From assembly GCA_032622095.1 (NCBI GenBank), contig CP136061.1:195904935-195968934 (forward strand): a stretch of DNA of 64,000 nucleotides. Reading direction: 5' to 3'. Origin of the DNA: Siphonodentalium dalli (Eukaryota > Mollusca > Scaphopoda > Gadilida > Siphonodentaliidae). The position numbers and the translations under genes were made by a program. Below the pieces are notes generated by a model. The model saw only the letters and a list, made by a program, of their open reading frames with translations. It was not told where the DNA came from and did not search any database. How positions within the stretch are numbered: the stretch's first letter is position 1; every line of letters starts with the position of its first letter. Of the stretch, positions 9,848-19,105 are shown one piece after another.

Positions 9848-11467
9848 TCATATATAGGCCCGACATTCTAAGATGAAATGATATTCTGACTCAATTTGTT
9901 TTGAATTACACGCAGAACACAATCTTTCTCTCACAGGTTTTGGGGGCTGTTTGTGTCTCCCTTTTTCGATTTCCAGTCGATGATTACTGTTTCTCAATCT
10001 TGTGAATAGAATTCTCGCTTTGGCAGATCGCGCATTGACAATGTATGGTTCAATTTCATACTTTGACTTGAATAATCTATACGTTCGTATTTTATTTCCA
10101 CTGATCGTTTTCTTTTCGGCATGATTTACATTATAGAATCGCATCAAATGTTCAGATTTCAGTTTATCCATCAAGGCGCGCTCTTGTCTCCCTTGGAATC
10201 TCCGGTGGTCTGAAATATCGACGCCGTATTTTCCATATAATTCATTGCACAATGAAATAGAAGGGTCTCTAAGTGATTCGATGTATGCATCATGTACCAA
10301 GCACCCACTTGAAAGGTTCGAAACTTTTTTCATATATCTAAATTGTTGAGTAATCGCATCATGAATAACTGGGAATCTGCCCAATTCTGCGCGGACGGCA
10401 TGATTAGTAGCATTTCGGTTAACACCTAATGTTATTTTGCAAAACCTCAGATGGACTTGTTCACTTGGTATTGTATCTGAGTGAAGCATGTTTGTTTCTC
10501 CTGCCCATATCTCACATCCGTATAACATTATCGGTTTTATTAATTTGTCGAATAATTTGCATTTAGTTGGAATAGATAGCTTCATCTTTGAAGGAACAGA
10601 CTGGTTTAAAAAGAACATTGTTTTCGTGGCTTTCCCGCTTGTATGTTCTTGTGATTTTGCCATTCTACGAGTCGATGTGAATTTTATCCCGAGATATGGA
10701 TACTCTGAAACTAATTCAAGCGATTTCGCATTTATATTGAAACTTGGTTCACGTTTAGTTCTCTTTGACCTGAAAACCACACATTTTGATTTACGTGCAT
10801 TAACCACGAGACCATTGTATTGGGTATATTTCTCTAACTTTTCAAGACAATTCTGTAGACCTTGTTCAGTTTCTGACAACAACACTAAATCGTCGGCAAA
10901 TAAAAGATGACTGAGCGGACGATTATTAAGGAATATTGGATCGCAGCCGGATACATCAAGTGAACATTTGATGTCATCAATGAATATTTTGAACAGCGTA
11001 GGCGACAATGAGTATCCTTGTTTAACTCCAATCGTGGACAGATGCGGTGGTCCAATTCCTGCACCCGTCTTTACTTGAATATAACTGGATTGATACATTG
11101 ACTGTATTATTTGATTGATTTTACCTTGAATACCATTGCTATGCAACTTTTGAAACATCAACGACCTCTCTACTGAATCGAAAGCTTTTTGAAAATCGAT
11201 AAATGCAGCATAAATTGGCTTCATCTTCTGTTTATATTTATTTATACAAGTCTTTAAAACATAAGCGCTGTCAATCGTACTCCGATTCTTTCTAAAACCA
11301 AACTGATTGTCACTGATGAGACCATGTCTTTCTAAATAGCCGTTTATTCGGTTATTTATAACTTTGTTGAAAAGTTTCCCCGAGACCATTTCTGAGCGCA
11401 ATTGGTCGATAGTTATTTGGGTCCTGTCTATCTCCCTTTTTATAAAGCGTCGTAATGAGTGACACAT
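9848..11467 (-). pseudogene. LINE reverse transcriptase region, longest intact frame (539 codons)
   Basis: Residue numbers refer to this frame. 'QFGFRKNRST' lies at 55-64, motif A 'AFIDFQKAFD' at 88-97 (catalytic D91), motif B 'GVKQGYSLSP' at 147-156 and motif C 'FADD' at 190-193 (D192, D193). 'YLGIKF' lies at 258-263, 'LIKPIMLYGCEIW' follows at about 309-321, and a C-x2-C...H-x4-C cluster lies at 517-535. The catalytic aspartates are intact. The first ~30 residues are out of frame: another frame over 11,400-11,640 reads 'LITTLYKKGDRQDPNNYRPI', the expected RT start, with a frameshift near 11,385. The apparent ATG at 11,467 is therefore not a true start. The product would copy the element's RNA at a nicked target. 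Confidence 0.9.
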
Positions 11468-11840
11468 TCCAGCTGTCTGGATAATGACCAGAGTTTAAGA
11501 CCTGGTTAAATCATTTTACTACTTCATCTATTGTCGCGGGAACAACAATTTTAAGCAATTCATTCGAGAAATTTCCATATCCAGGTGATTTTCTGTTTTT
11601 AAGTAGTTTAACGCAATTAATTATTTCACTGGCTTCGATATCACTTTCATCAAATTTGTTGTTTTGAAATTCGTATATATTTTCTTATTTGCAGAAACAT
11701 TATCTGGGCAGAGTATCTTTTTGAAAAAGTCCACACTTTCGTCTGGATGCAAGTAATTTGTTTCATCACGTTTATTTCTAAATTCTTTTATCAATCGCCA
11801 ATACTCGCCAATACTCGGAATGGTCTGTACCCTCAATTTT
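11385..11840 (-). pseudogene. LINE segment just upstream of the RT, frameshifted
   Basis: Two frames carry recognisable LINE text. At 11,621-11,836 it reads 'EYWRLIKEFRNKRD' and 'FFKKILCPDN'. At about 11,385-11,645 it reads 'LLKNRKSPGYGNFSNELLK', then a TGA inside 'EVVK*FNQVLN', then 'YPDSWN' and 'LITTLYKKGD'. 'NRKSPG..' followed by 'P..W' and 'YKKGD' is the conserved run-in to LINE RT domains. Frame changes and the stop show decay. Confidence 0.75.
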
Positions 11841-11898
11841 ATCTAGTGATTCTGCTAACCACTGGAAGTACATTTTTGATTTGTTCTTTGTTTCTTTC

Positions 11899-12250
11899 TT
11901 ATATGCTTTTTTTGGATGAGAAAAAATTACTCCTAACTGTTGCAACGATTGGGGTTTGCTTCATTTCACGAAACGCATTTGTCATTTCATGTTTTAATTG
12001 CTTGCATCCCTCATCAAACCATTTCCTTTTCTTTTGCTGTCGTTTAAACTTATTATTTTTAATTTGGGCAGCTTTAGTGTTGATAGATGCTAAAATAATT
12101 TCATAATTCCGAATCGCACATTCTGTTCCGTTGCGATTATGTTCATAATTAGTCAATCTGAATTGTAAGAGTCGCTTTTTAATATCGCGATCATTGATCG
12201 CTTCTGAAGATTTTGAATTGCTGTCTGAGGTCCATTTAATGGCAACTTCC
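11899..12250 (-). pseudogene. LINE linker between endonuclease and RT
   Basis: The frame at 11,899-12,156 reads a basic stretch with 'KRQQKKRKWFDEGCKQLK', the 'WW/WFd.eC..lk' type motif usual between EN and RT in LINEs, followed by 'FREMKQTP'. It joins out of frame to the segments on either side. Confidence 0.65.
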
Positions 12251-12252
12251 GG

Positions 12253-12676
12253 TTAGCTATATTTATATTTGAATTGACATGTATTTAATGTATTCACGTT
12301 TCCTTTGAGCTTAATGTGCATTGTTAATTGGCAATGGTCAGAGTATTCATTAAGTTGCATCACGCAAAAGTAACTTACATCGGACAGATATCTTTCAGAC
12401 ACGAGAATATAATCTACTAAACTTGCCCCCGTTATAATGGTAAGAGGTGTAGTTTCCCAAACAATCACCAGATTTACGACCATTAAGTATTCTAATTGAA
12501 GTGGATTTACATAACTTAAGAAGTTGTATCCCAAAGGAGTTTACATGTCTTTCTAAACTGTTTCTGTCTTTAACACAATCCAAAACATAACTATCCGGAA
12601 GAGAAATATATTTATCATCATCTTGCTCGACATAATCCGGTCTCCCAACTGTTCGAGAGTTAAAATCTCCGCCCAT
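12253..12676 (-). pseudogene. LINE endonuclease, C-terminal half
   Basis: 'GGDFNSRT' at the start (12,650-12,676) carries the catalytic-type GDFN motif. After a frame change near 12,430-12,450, 'SLVDYILVSERYL' and 'NEYSDHCQL' follow. They carry the D-Y-I and S-D-H motifs of APE-like nucleases, including the catalytic histidine. Two overlapping frames (12,395-12,676 and 12,253-12,534) share the domain, so one frameshift is certain. Confidence 0.8.
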
Positions 12677-12729
12677 GATTATTACTGATCTATCGCCATA
12701 TTTTCGAAGTCATAACTTTTTCGCTTTTT

Positions 12730-13116
12730 TCAGTAAGTCGATGATAGGGGCGGAATATAAATTGAAACAAAGACAACGCTGCAATTTTGATGGAAAATTT
12801 CGCCTTCAAATTCGACAAACAGTGCAACATCTTCAATATGAGTTACACTTTTAACCGATCTTCCGTATTTTGTCCGATAGTAGAATGCGATTCCACCTCT
12901 CTCGTTTTCTTGAGAACTTCTACATAAGTCATTACAAGTATAGCCAGGTAAATTCATTTGTGTCGAATCGTTGTGCCAGGTCTCAGATAAAGTTATGAAA
13001 TCGTAACATTCTATTAGTCTACGGAAATCGAGGTAATCGATTTTGTTTATAAGCCCTTGGGCATTCCATGTTGTGTAACATAAAGTCACATCATTGGATT
13101 GATTTGAATATGTCAT
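12730..13116 (-). pseudogene. LINE endonuclease, N-terminal half
   Basis: The 128-codon frame carries 'TTWNAQGLINK' (catalytic-type Asn), 'YDFITLSETWHND' (metal-binding Glu in SETW), 'GGIAFYYR' and 'VVFVSIYIPP'. These appear in the order expected of APE-type LINE endonucleases. The frame ends before the GDFN motif, which is in another frame 50 bp on. An ATG at 13,114-13,116 may be the true ORF2 start, since 'N-A-Q-G-L' lies about 18 residues after it. Confidence 0.85.
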
Positions 13117-13328
13117 TAATGTAAAGATTTTTCACAATAGGAAATATGTATGAACCGGGGGTCATCGGAGATAATAAGCAGTCATTATTAAACGTTATAC
13201 GTACTGTCTCTGTCAAAAACGTGCATACATCTGTATTTTATACGGTGATATATCATTTCACTTTTTATAACGGAAGCTGAAATAAAAAGTGATTTGTTGA
13301 ATAATGCATATCTGAGCATATAATATTA
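13117..13328. other. No recognisable feature
   Basis: AT-rich sequence between the LINE and the nested palindrome. Possible LINE 5' untranslated sequence, but I see no boundary. Confidence 0.3.
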
Positions 13329-13860
13329 ATATAAATTATGTATTCCCTGATTGAAATACCACGCATGGCACATTCCATGACGATCAGACGAACAGTTCGG
13401 CCTGTAGCCCATGTTCTCTATATTAACCCTTTACCCAACAAACCGGCCAAAACCGGCCAAATAAAGCTTCAACAGCCTAAAATATCTTGGGTCTGTCTCA
13501 ATAAAACCATACAAATATGGATATCATTGGAACCGGATCCTTGACCACATTGTGATAGTTACAGTTATACCCTGTGCCAATGCATTCTCTTATATATGCG
13601 AGTCGACCATAGGTCGCCTCGCATATATAAGAGAATGCATTGGCCTAAAAAAAATCTTTTTTTAACACTTTTTACCATTTGTTCTTACATTCTTTAACAA
13701 TTTTATAATTTTTAATGTGTTAAGCCAATGCATTCTCTTATATATGCGAGGCGACCTATGGTCGACTCGCATATATAAGAGAATGCATTGGCACAGGGCC
13801 CTTCTGTTGGGTAAAGGGTTAACAGCGAGGTAGTTCAATCAGAGAATACATAATTTATAT
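13329..13860. mobile_element. Three-level nested inverted-repeat element
   Basis: The outer arms 13,329-13,360 and 13,829-13,860 match at 30 of 32 positions as reverse complements. The middle arms 13,423-13,440 and 13,805-13,822 ('ttaaccctttacccaaca' and its complement) are perfect over 18 bp. Inside lies a separate foldback (13,570-13,798). Between the outer and middle left arms sits a fragment 'gatcagacgaacagttcgg' of the satellite found at 19.1-21.5 kb. The outer and middle arms are not equally spaced left and right, so the levels probably reflect successive insertions. Confidence 0.85.
13570..13798. mobile_element. Hairpin element H, copy 1 (229 bp)
   Basis: The ends 'ccctgtgcc' and 'ggcacaggg' are inverted. 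Each end carries a 67-bp palindrome (13,577-13,643 and 13,725-13,791) made of 26-bp perfect arms 'ccaatgcattctctta...' around a loop 'cgaccataggtcg' that is itself self-complementary. The two 67-bp palindromes are also reverse complements of each other. The ~80-bp middle is A/T-rich. No coding capacity. Copy 2 is at 22,679-23,046. Confidence 0.9.
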
Positions 13861-13861
13861 G

Positions 13862-15300
13862 GGTGGCTTGTTTCCAGAAAGCATGTGTCGCTTTGCACAA
13901 AACGGATGAAAAAAGAAAGACGAATTTGCTATATTTTGAGGACCCCTGACCTATAAGTAAAGTGTTAAAGTTGAACACATCACGAACTGAAAGGATTGCT
14001 TTCAATACTGAATGGGGATGCGGGCAAAGCTAGGGCAGTATAAGTATCAGGACATACATACTGTTTATGGATGGTTGGTTCCCGAATGCCTTTGGCACTT
14101 TACAAACAGTGGATGGCAAATGATATGCAAAGGCGAACACTTTTTGTTTTGTGGGACCCCTTAACCCAATTAAACCCTTGAACACACCATGCACTGAAGC
14201 TATATACTCTTGATATTAACTCATAATGTGAACGAACGGTAGTGCTATCGGGGAATATACCATTGATATGGGTAGTTTGGTTGCTGAAATCCCAGGATAC
14301 ATCACAAAAAGGTGGCTGACAAATACGAAAGTTGAATTTTCTTTGCTTTGCTGCTCCCTACCCCATTCGAAGTCTTAAACACACATCGAGCTGAAAAGAT
14401 ATGCTCACCAATATTAAGTAAGTGAGGGTGTAGACAAAAGGTATTTATATCAGACAATACACATCGTTAATGGATGGGTTGGTTCCCAAATGTCTGGGAC
14501 ACTTTACAAACGAGAAAGCCGTATTATCACTGTTTTGGTGGACCCCTCAACTCATTTGAACTCTTGAATACACCATGAACTGAAGTCATATTCTCTCAAA
14601 ATTAGCTGAGAATGTGAATGAAAGGTAATGCCATCAGACAATTATCAAATGTTACGAGTGGTTAATTTGGTCCCCCCGCCCCCCGAAACATGTGGCACTT
14701 TACAAAAAGCTGCTGGCAAATACGAAATGCAAATGTTCTGTTTTGAGGATCCCACTTGAAGTCTTAAACACGCCATGAACTGAAACGATATACTCTCAAT
14801 TTTAACTGAGGGTGTGGATATATGGTAGTATTTTCAGGAAATACACATCTGTTATGGACAAGATGTTGGTTCCCTAAAGCCTATGTCACTTTACAACAAC
14901 CGGCTGGCAAACGGAAAAGGTATTTTTCACTCCAATCCCTATTTGAAGTATTGAACACACCACTATAGCTGAATGGATAAGCTACCAATATCCGGAGATT
15001 GTGGATGAATGGTTGTTCTACCAGCAAAGATACAATGTTTAATGATATGTTGATTCACGAAAGCATGTGGCACCTTACAAATAGCTGACGATAAATGCGA
15101 ATTTTGACCGTTTTGAGGGACCCCTACCACATGTAAACTATTGAACCAATTACGAACTGAATGGTTGTGCTCCCAATGTCAAACAACGTTGCGGATAAAT
15201 TGCTATTCTAATAGGAAATATACAATTGATATAGATGGTTAGTACAATGACACTGTAGCTGAACTTGGAATAGGATTAATTCCATGTGCTACAGTCAATG
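13862..15300 (+). repeat. ~195-bp satellite, main left block (about 7 monomers)
   Basis: The anchor 'tgaacacaccacgaactga' (with variants) recurs near 13,972, 14,174, 14,367, 14,563, 14,764, 14,950 and 15,142, a spacing of 186-202 bp. Each monomer then has 'atattaactgagggtgtgga', a 'ggttggttcccgaaa' box, 'gcactttacaaa', 'ggctggcaaat' and 'gttttgagga' followed by C-rich 'cccctaccc'. Identity between monomers is moderate (old array). This is the background satellite into which the younger elements between 9.5 and 23.1 kb have inserted. Confidence 0.85.
15145..15300 (+). repeat. Direct duplication, left copy (right copy 18,903-19,056)
   Basis: From 'gaactgaatggttgtgctcc' to 'ttccatgtgctacag' this is almost identical to 18,903-19,056, far more so than other satellite monomers. 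The two copies flank the 15.37-18.77 kb foldback. Confidence 0.85.
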
Positions 15301-15368
15301 GAGCGATTAGGAAAGCGGAAAGTTGAAATGTAATAATAGAGAAATGTAATACTAGAGTATCAACATGA

Positions 15369-15369
<1 letters not shown>

Positions 15370-15405
<36 letters not shown>
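15370..15405. repeat. (AT)n microsatellite, left end of the foldback
   Basis: About 34 bp of alternating A/T at the left boundary. The partner tracts lie at 18,750-18,812. Confidence 0.9.
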
Positions 15406-15407
<2 letters not shown>

Positions 15408-16842
15408 ATATATATTTTGAAGACCTCTGTTTGTATGTTTGTATGTATGTTTGTTTGTCATTGATACAAATCTACGATTCTCGACCGATCGGGACGAAAT
15501 TTGGTACGTGTGTGTAGTTTGACCAGGCGGTGGACGTTGTCGTATTGGCGAGCCCTTGCGGCGCCAACTTCGCGCATGCGCAGACGAGATCTCGGAAACA
15601 GGAGGAGCTATCGACTTGAAATTTGCTATGTGAATGTATGTTGCCCCGGATACGAATTTTATCGGGTCGCCGAGTATGCGCATGCGCAGACCAGATCTCG
15701 GAAGATTCTCGACCGATCGGGACGAAACTTGGTACGTGTGTGTAGTTAGACCAGGCGGTCAATATGAGCTCATCAGATTTCAGATCCGATATCAACTTTT
15801 CACGTGCCGAGGTCAAATCTGTTTTTAAGCCGTTTTGCGCTAATATATTTCAATTCGGTGCTCACAAATCGATTCGATATAGCGCGAATAATAAATTGCC
15901 AGTCATATAATTTGCACGGTTAGAATCTGTGGCGTTTCCTCTTTCCAACGATGTATCACACGCCTGTGTCCGTTTAAAGTTTCTACCTTAATTATCGGGA
16001 AGAACGCAGGACCATGCTTCAGTGATCGAAAAACATTCCGTAAATATATTACGCCGTCGAGAGATCGTGACGTGATCGCGTTTAACTCTTAACCGGCCGA
16101 TGTCGCGTTAACTCATCACCGGCCGAGGTATCCGCAAATGACATTGGGCAATATATATATCTCGGAAACGTGTTGAGCTATCGACTTGAAATTTGGTATG
16201 TGAATGTATCTTGCCCCGGATACGAATTTTATCGGGTCGCCGAGCCCGTGCGACGCCAGCTTCGCGCATGCGCAGACCAGATCTCGGAAACGGGTAGAGC
16301 TATCGACTTGAAATTTGGTTTGGGTACAGCTATCGACTTGAAATTTGGTCTTTGGATAGCCCCGGACAAGACAAGTCCGGGCTATTCAAAAACAAAATTT
16401 CAAGTCGATAACTCCACCCGTTTCCGAGATCTGGTTTGCACATGCGCGAAGCTTGCGTCGCACGGGCTCGGCGACCCGATAAAATTCGTATCCGGGGCAA
16501 GATACATTCACGTAGCAAATTTCAAGTTTCAAGTCGATAGCTCCACCCGTTTCCGAGATCTGGTCTGCGCATGCGCGAAGCTTGCGTCGCACGGGCTCGG
16601 CGACCCGATAAAATTCGTATCCAGGGCAAGATACATTCACATAGCAAATTTCAAGTCGATAGCTCCACCCGTTTCCGAGATCTCGTCTGCGCATGCGCTG
16701 CACGGGCGTCGCGCGGGCTCGCCAATACCACAAGGACGACCGCCTGGTCAAACTACACACACGTACCAGGTTTCGTCCCGATCGGTCGAGAATCGTAGAT
16801 TTGTATAAATGACATACATACATACAGACATACATACAGACA

Positions 16843-17712
16843 GAGGTCTTCAAAATATATAGGAGACTAGCCGATGAGCCCGACGTTGTCCGGGCTATTC
16901 AAAAACCAAATTTCAAGTCGATAGCTCTACCCAGCCCGACGTTGTCCGGGCTATTCAAAACCCAAATTTCAAGTCGATAGCTCTACCCGTTTCCTAGATC
17001 TGGTCTGCGCATGCGCGAAGCTGGCGTCGCACGGGCTCGGCGACCCGATAAAATTCGTATCCGGGGCAAGATACATTAACATAGCAAATTTCAAGTCGAT
17101 AGCTCCACCCGTTTCCGAGATCTCGTCTGCGCATGCGCTGCACAGGCGTCGCACGGGCTCGCCAATACCACAAGGACGACCGCCTGGTCAAACTACACAC
17201 ACTTACCAGGTTTCGTCCCGATCGGTCGAGAATCGTAGATTTGTATAAATGACATACAGACATACATACAGACATACAGAGGTCTTCAAAATATATAGGA
17301 GACTAGCCGATGAGCCCGACGTTGTCCGGGCTATTCAAAAACCAAATTTCAAGTCGATAGCTCTACCCAGCCCGACGTTGTCCGGGCTATTCAAAAACCA
17401 AATTTCAAGTCGATAGCTCTACCCGATTCCTAGATCTGGTCTGCGCATGCGCGAAGCTGGCGTCGCACGGGCTCGGCGACACGATAAAATTCGTATCAGG
17501 GGCAAGATACATTCACATACCAAATTTCAAGTCGATAGCTCCACCCGTTTCCGAGATCTCGTCTGCGCATACGCGAAGCTGGCGTCGCACGGGCTCGGCG
17601 ACCCGATAAAATTCGTATCCGGGGAGAGTTACATTCACATACCAAATTTCAAGTCGATAGCTCCACCCGTTTCCGAGATCTCGTCTGCGCATGTGCAAAG
17701 CTGGCGTCGCAC
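16843..17712. repeat. 434-bp tandem duplication inside the foldback
   Basis: 'gaggtcttcaaaatatatag' followed by 'gagactagccgatgagcccg' occurs at 16,846 and again at 17,280. The downstream 122-bp units and the 'gacatacatacagacag'-type tract are repeated with it. The 'gaggtcttcaaaata' motif is the same as the outer end of the block, so an end sequence has been internalised. Confidence 0.8.
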
Positions 17713-18190
17713 GGGCTCGGCGACCCGATAAAATTCGTATCCGGGGCAAGATACATTCACGTACCAAATTTCAAGTCGATAGCTCCACCCGTTTCCGAGA
17801 TCTCGTCTGCGCATGCGCGAATCTGGCGTCGCACAGGCTCGGCGACGCGATACAATTCGTATCCGGGGCAAGATACATTGACATACCAAAATTCAAGTCG
17901 ATAGCTCCACCCGTTTCCGAGATCTCGTCTGCGCATGTGCGAAGCTGGCGTCGCACGGGCTCGGCGACCCGATAAAATTCGTATCCGGGGCAAGATACAT
18001 TCACGTACCAAATTTCAAGTCGATAGCTCCACCCGTTTCCGAGATCTCGTCTGCGCATGCGCGAATCTGGCGTCGCACAGGCTCGGCGACGCGATACAAT
18101 TCGTATCCGGGGCAAGATACATTGACATACCAAAATTCAAGTCGATAGCTCCACCCGTTTCCGAGATCTCGTCTGCGCATGCGCGAAGCT
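17420..18190. repeat. 122-bp tandem repeats with 244-bp dimer pattern
   Basis: 'gatctcgtctgcgcatg' recurs every 122 bp (near 17,556, 17,678, 17,800, 17,922, 18,044 and 18,166). Two types alternate: 'gcgacccgataaaattcg' with 'attcac(g/a)tacc', and 'gcgacgcgatacaattcg' with 'attgacatacc'. From 17,691 two full 244-bp dimers are visible. It is GC-richer than its surroundings, with repeated CpG and GCATGCGC sites. Confidence 0.9.
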
Positions 18191-18745
18191 GGCGCCGCAT
18201 GGGCTCGCCAATACGACAAGGTCGACCGCCTGTTCAAACTACACACATGTACCAAGTTTCGTCCCGATCGGTCAAGAATCGTAGATTTGTATAAATGACA
18301 AACAAACAGACAAACAGACAGGAAGCTGGCGTTGCACGGGGTCGGCGACCCGATAAAATTCGTATCCGGGGCAAGATACATTCACATACCAAATTTCAAG
18401 TCGATAGCTCCACCCGTTTCCGAGATCTCGTCTGCGCATGCGCGAAGCTGGCGTCGCACGGGCTCGGCGACCCGATAAAATTCGTACCCGGGGCAAGATA
18501 CATTCACATATCAAATTTCAAGTCGATAGCTCCACCCGTTTCCTAGATCTCGTCTGCGCATGCGCGAAGCGGGCGCCGCACGGGGTCGCCAATACGACAA
18601 CGTCCACCGCCTGGTCAAACTACACACACGTACCAAGTTTCGTCCCGATCGGTCGAGAATCGTAGATTTGTATTAATGACAAACATACATACACACATAC
18701 AGACATACATACAGACAAGCAGACAGAGGTCTTCAAAATATATAT

Positions 18746-18749
<4 letters not shown>

Positions 18750-18815
<66 letters not shown>
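18750..18815. repeat. (AT)n microsatellite, right end of the foldback
   Basis: Two alternating A/T tracts separated by 'agct'. They mirror the tract at 15,370. Confidence 0.9.
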
Positions 18816-18902
18816 AAGTTCTCATCAATGTGATAACACCAAGTTAAAGACCCATCAAATCTTTAATGTCGTACTAGCTTAAGGCTATACAGCCTTCGTC
18901 GG
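18816..18902. other. Short unique spacer
   Basis: 'gaagttctcatcaatgtgat' and 'ctatacagccttcgtcggg' do not match other parts of the window that I can see. Confidence 0.3.
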
Positions 18903-19056
18903 GTACGAACTGAATGGTTGTGCTCCCAATGTCAAACAACGGTGTGGACAAATTGCTATTCTAATAGGAAATATACAATTGATATAGATGGGTTAGTACA
19001 ATGACACTGTAGCTGAACTTGGAATAGGATTAATTCCATGTGCTACAGCCAATGTA
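18903..19056 (+). repeat. Direct duplication, right copy
   Basis: Near-identical to 15,145-15,300 (few substitutions, for example 'acggtgtggac' for 'acgttgcggat'). Just beyond it, 19,073-19,105 is the reverse complement of 15,350-15,378 ('tactagagtatcaacatgaa'-like). An inverted pair therefore also brackets the whole assembly. Confidence 0.85.
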
Positions 19057-19105
19057 TAATCACATTGACTACATATATATATATCTTCATTTTGATACTC
19101 TAATT

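Larger units (their letters stand above)
9496..13116 (-). mobile_element. Decayed APE-type non-LTR retrotransposon (LINE)
   Basis: This is a minus-strand element about 3.6 kb long, read from 13,116 down to 9,496. It carries in order an apurinic endonuclease-like domain, a linker, a reverse transcriptase and a C-terminal Cys/His cluster, and it ends in a (TTATC)n tail. The domain order is that of L2/CR1/Jockey-type LINEs; I cannot assign the clade. At least five frame breaks and one in-frame stop make it inactive. No ORF1 is visible upstream of 13,116, so it may be 5' truncated. It interrupts the ~195-bp satellite. I could not identify a target site duplication. Confidence 0.9.
15368..18770. 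mobile_element. 3.4-kb foldback block built from ~122-bp repeats
   Basis: The left end reads (TA)n, 'ctcatatatattttgaagac', 'ctctgtttgtatg', 'acgattctcgaccgatcggg', 'gtagtttgaccaggcggt'. The right end is its reverse complement (about 18,585-18,770). Units run in one orientation from 15.4 to about 16.37 kb and in the opposite orientation from there to 18.7 kb. The switch point is a hairpin at 16,354-16,386 (atagcccc-ggac...gtcc-gggctat). The interior at 15,830-16,140 is unique within the block. No protein signature: the many frames here (up to 212 codons) are repeat readthrough. Confidence 0.85.

Noticed and set aside
10488-10910. Plus-strand 140-codon frame
   Set aside because: Antisense shadow of the LINE reverse transcriptase.
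16170-16808. 212-codon open frame and its many relatives on both strands (15,360-18,665)
   Set aside because: All are readthrough of the 122-bp repeats in several phases on both strands.
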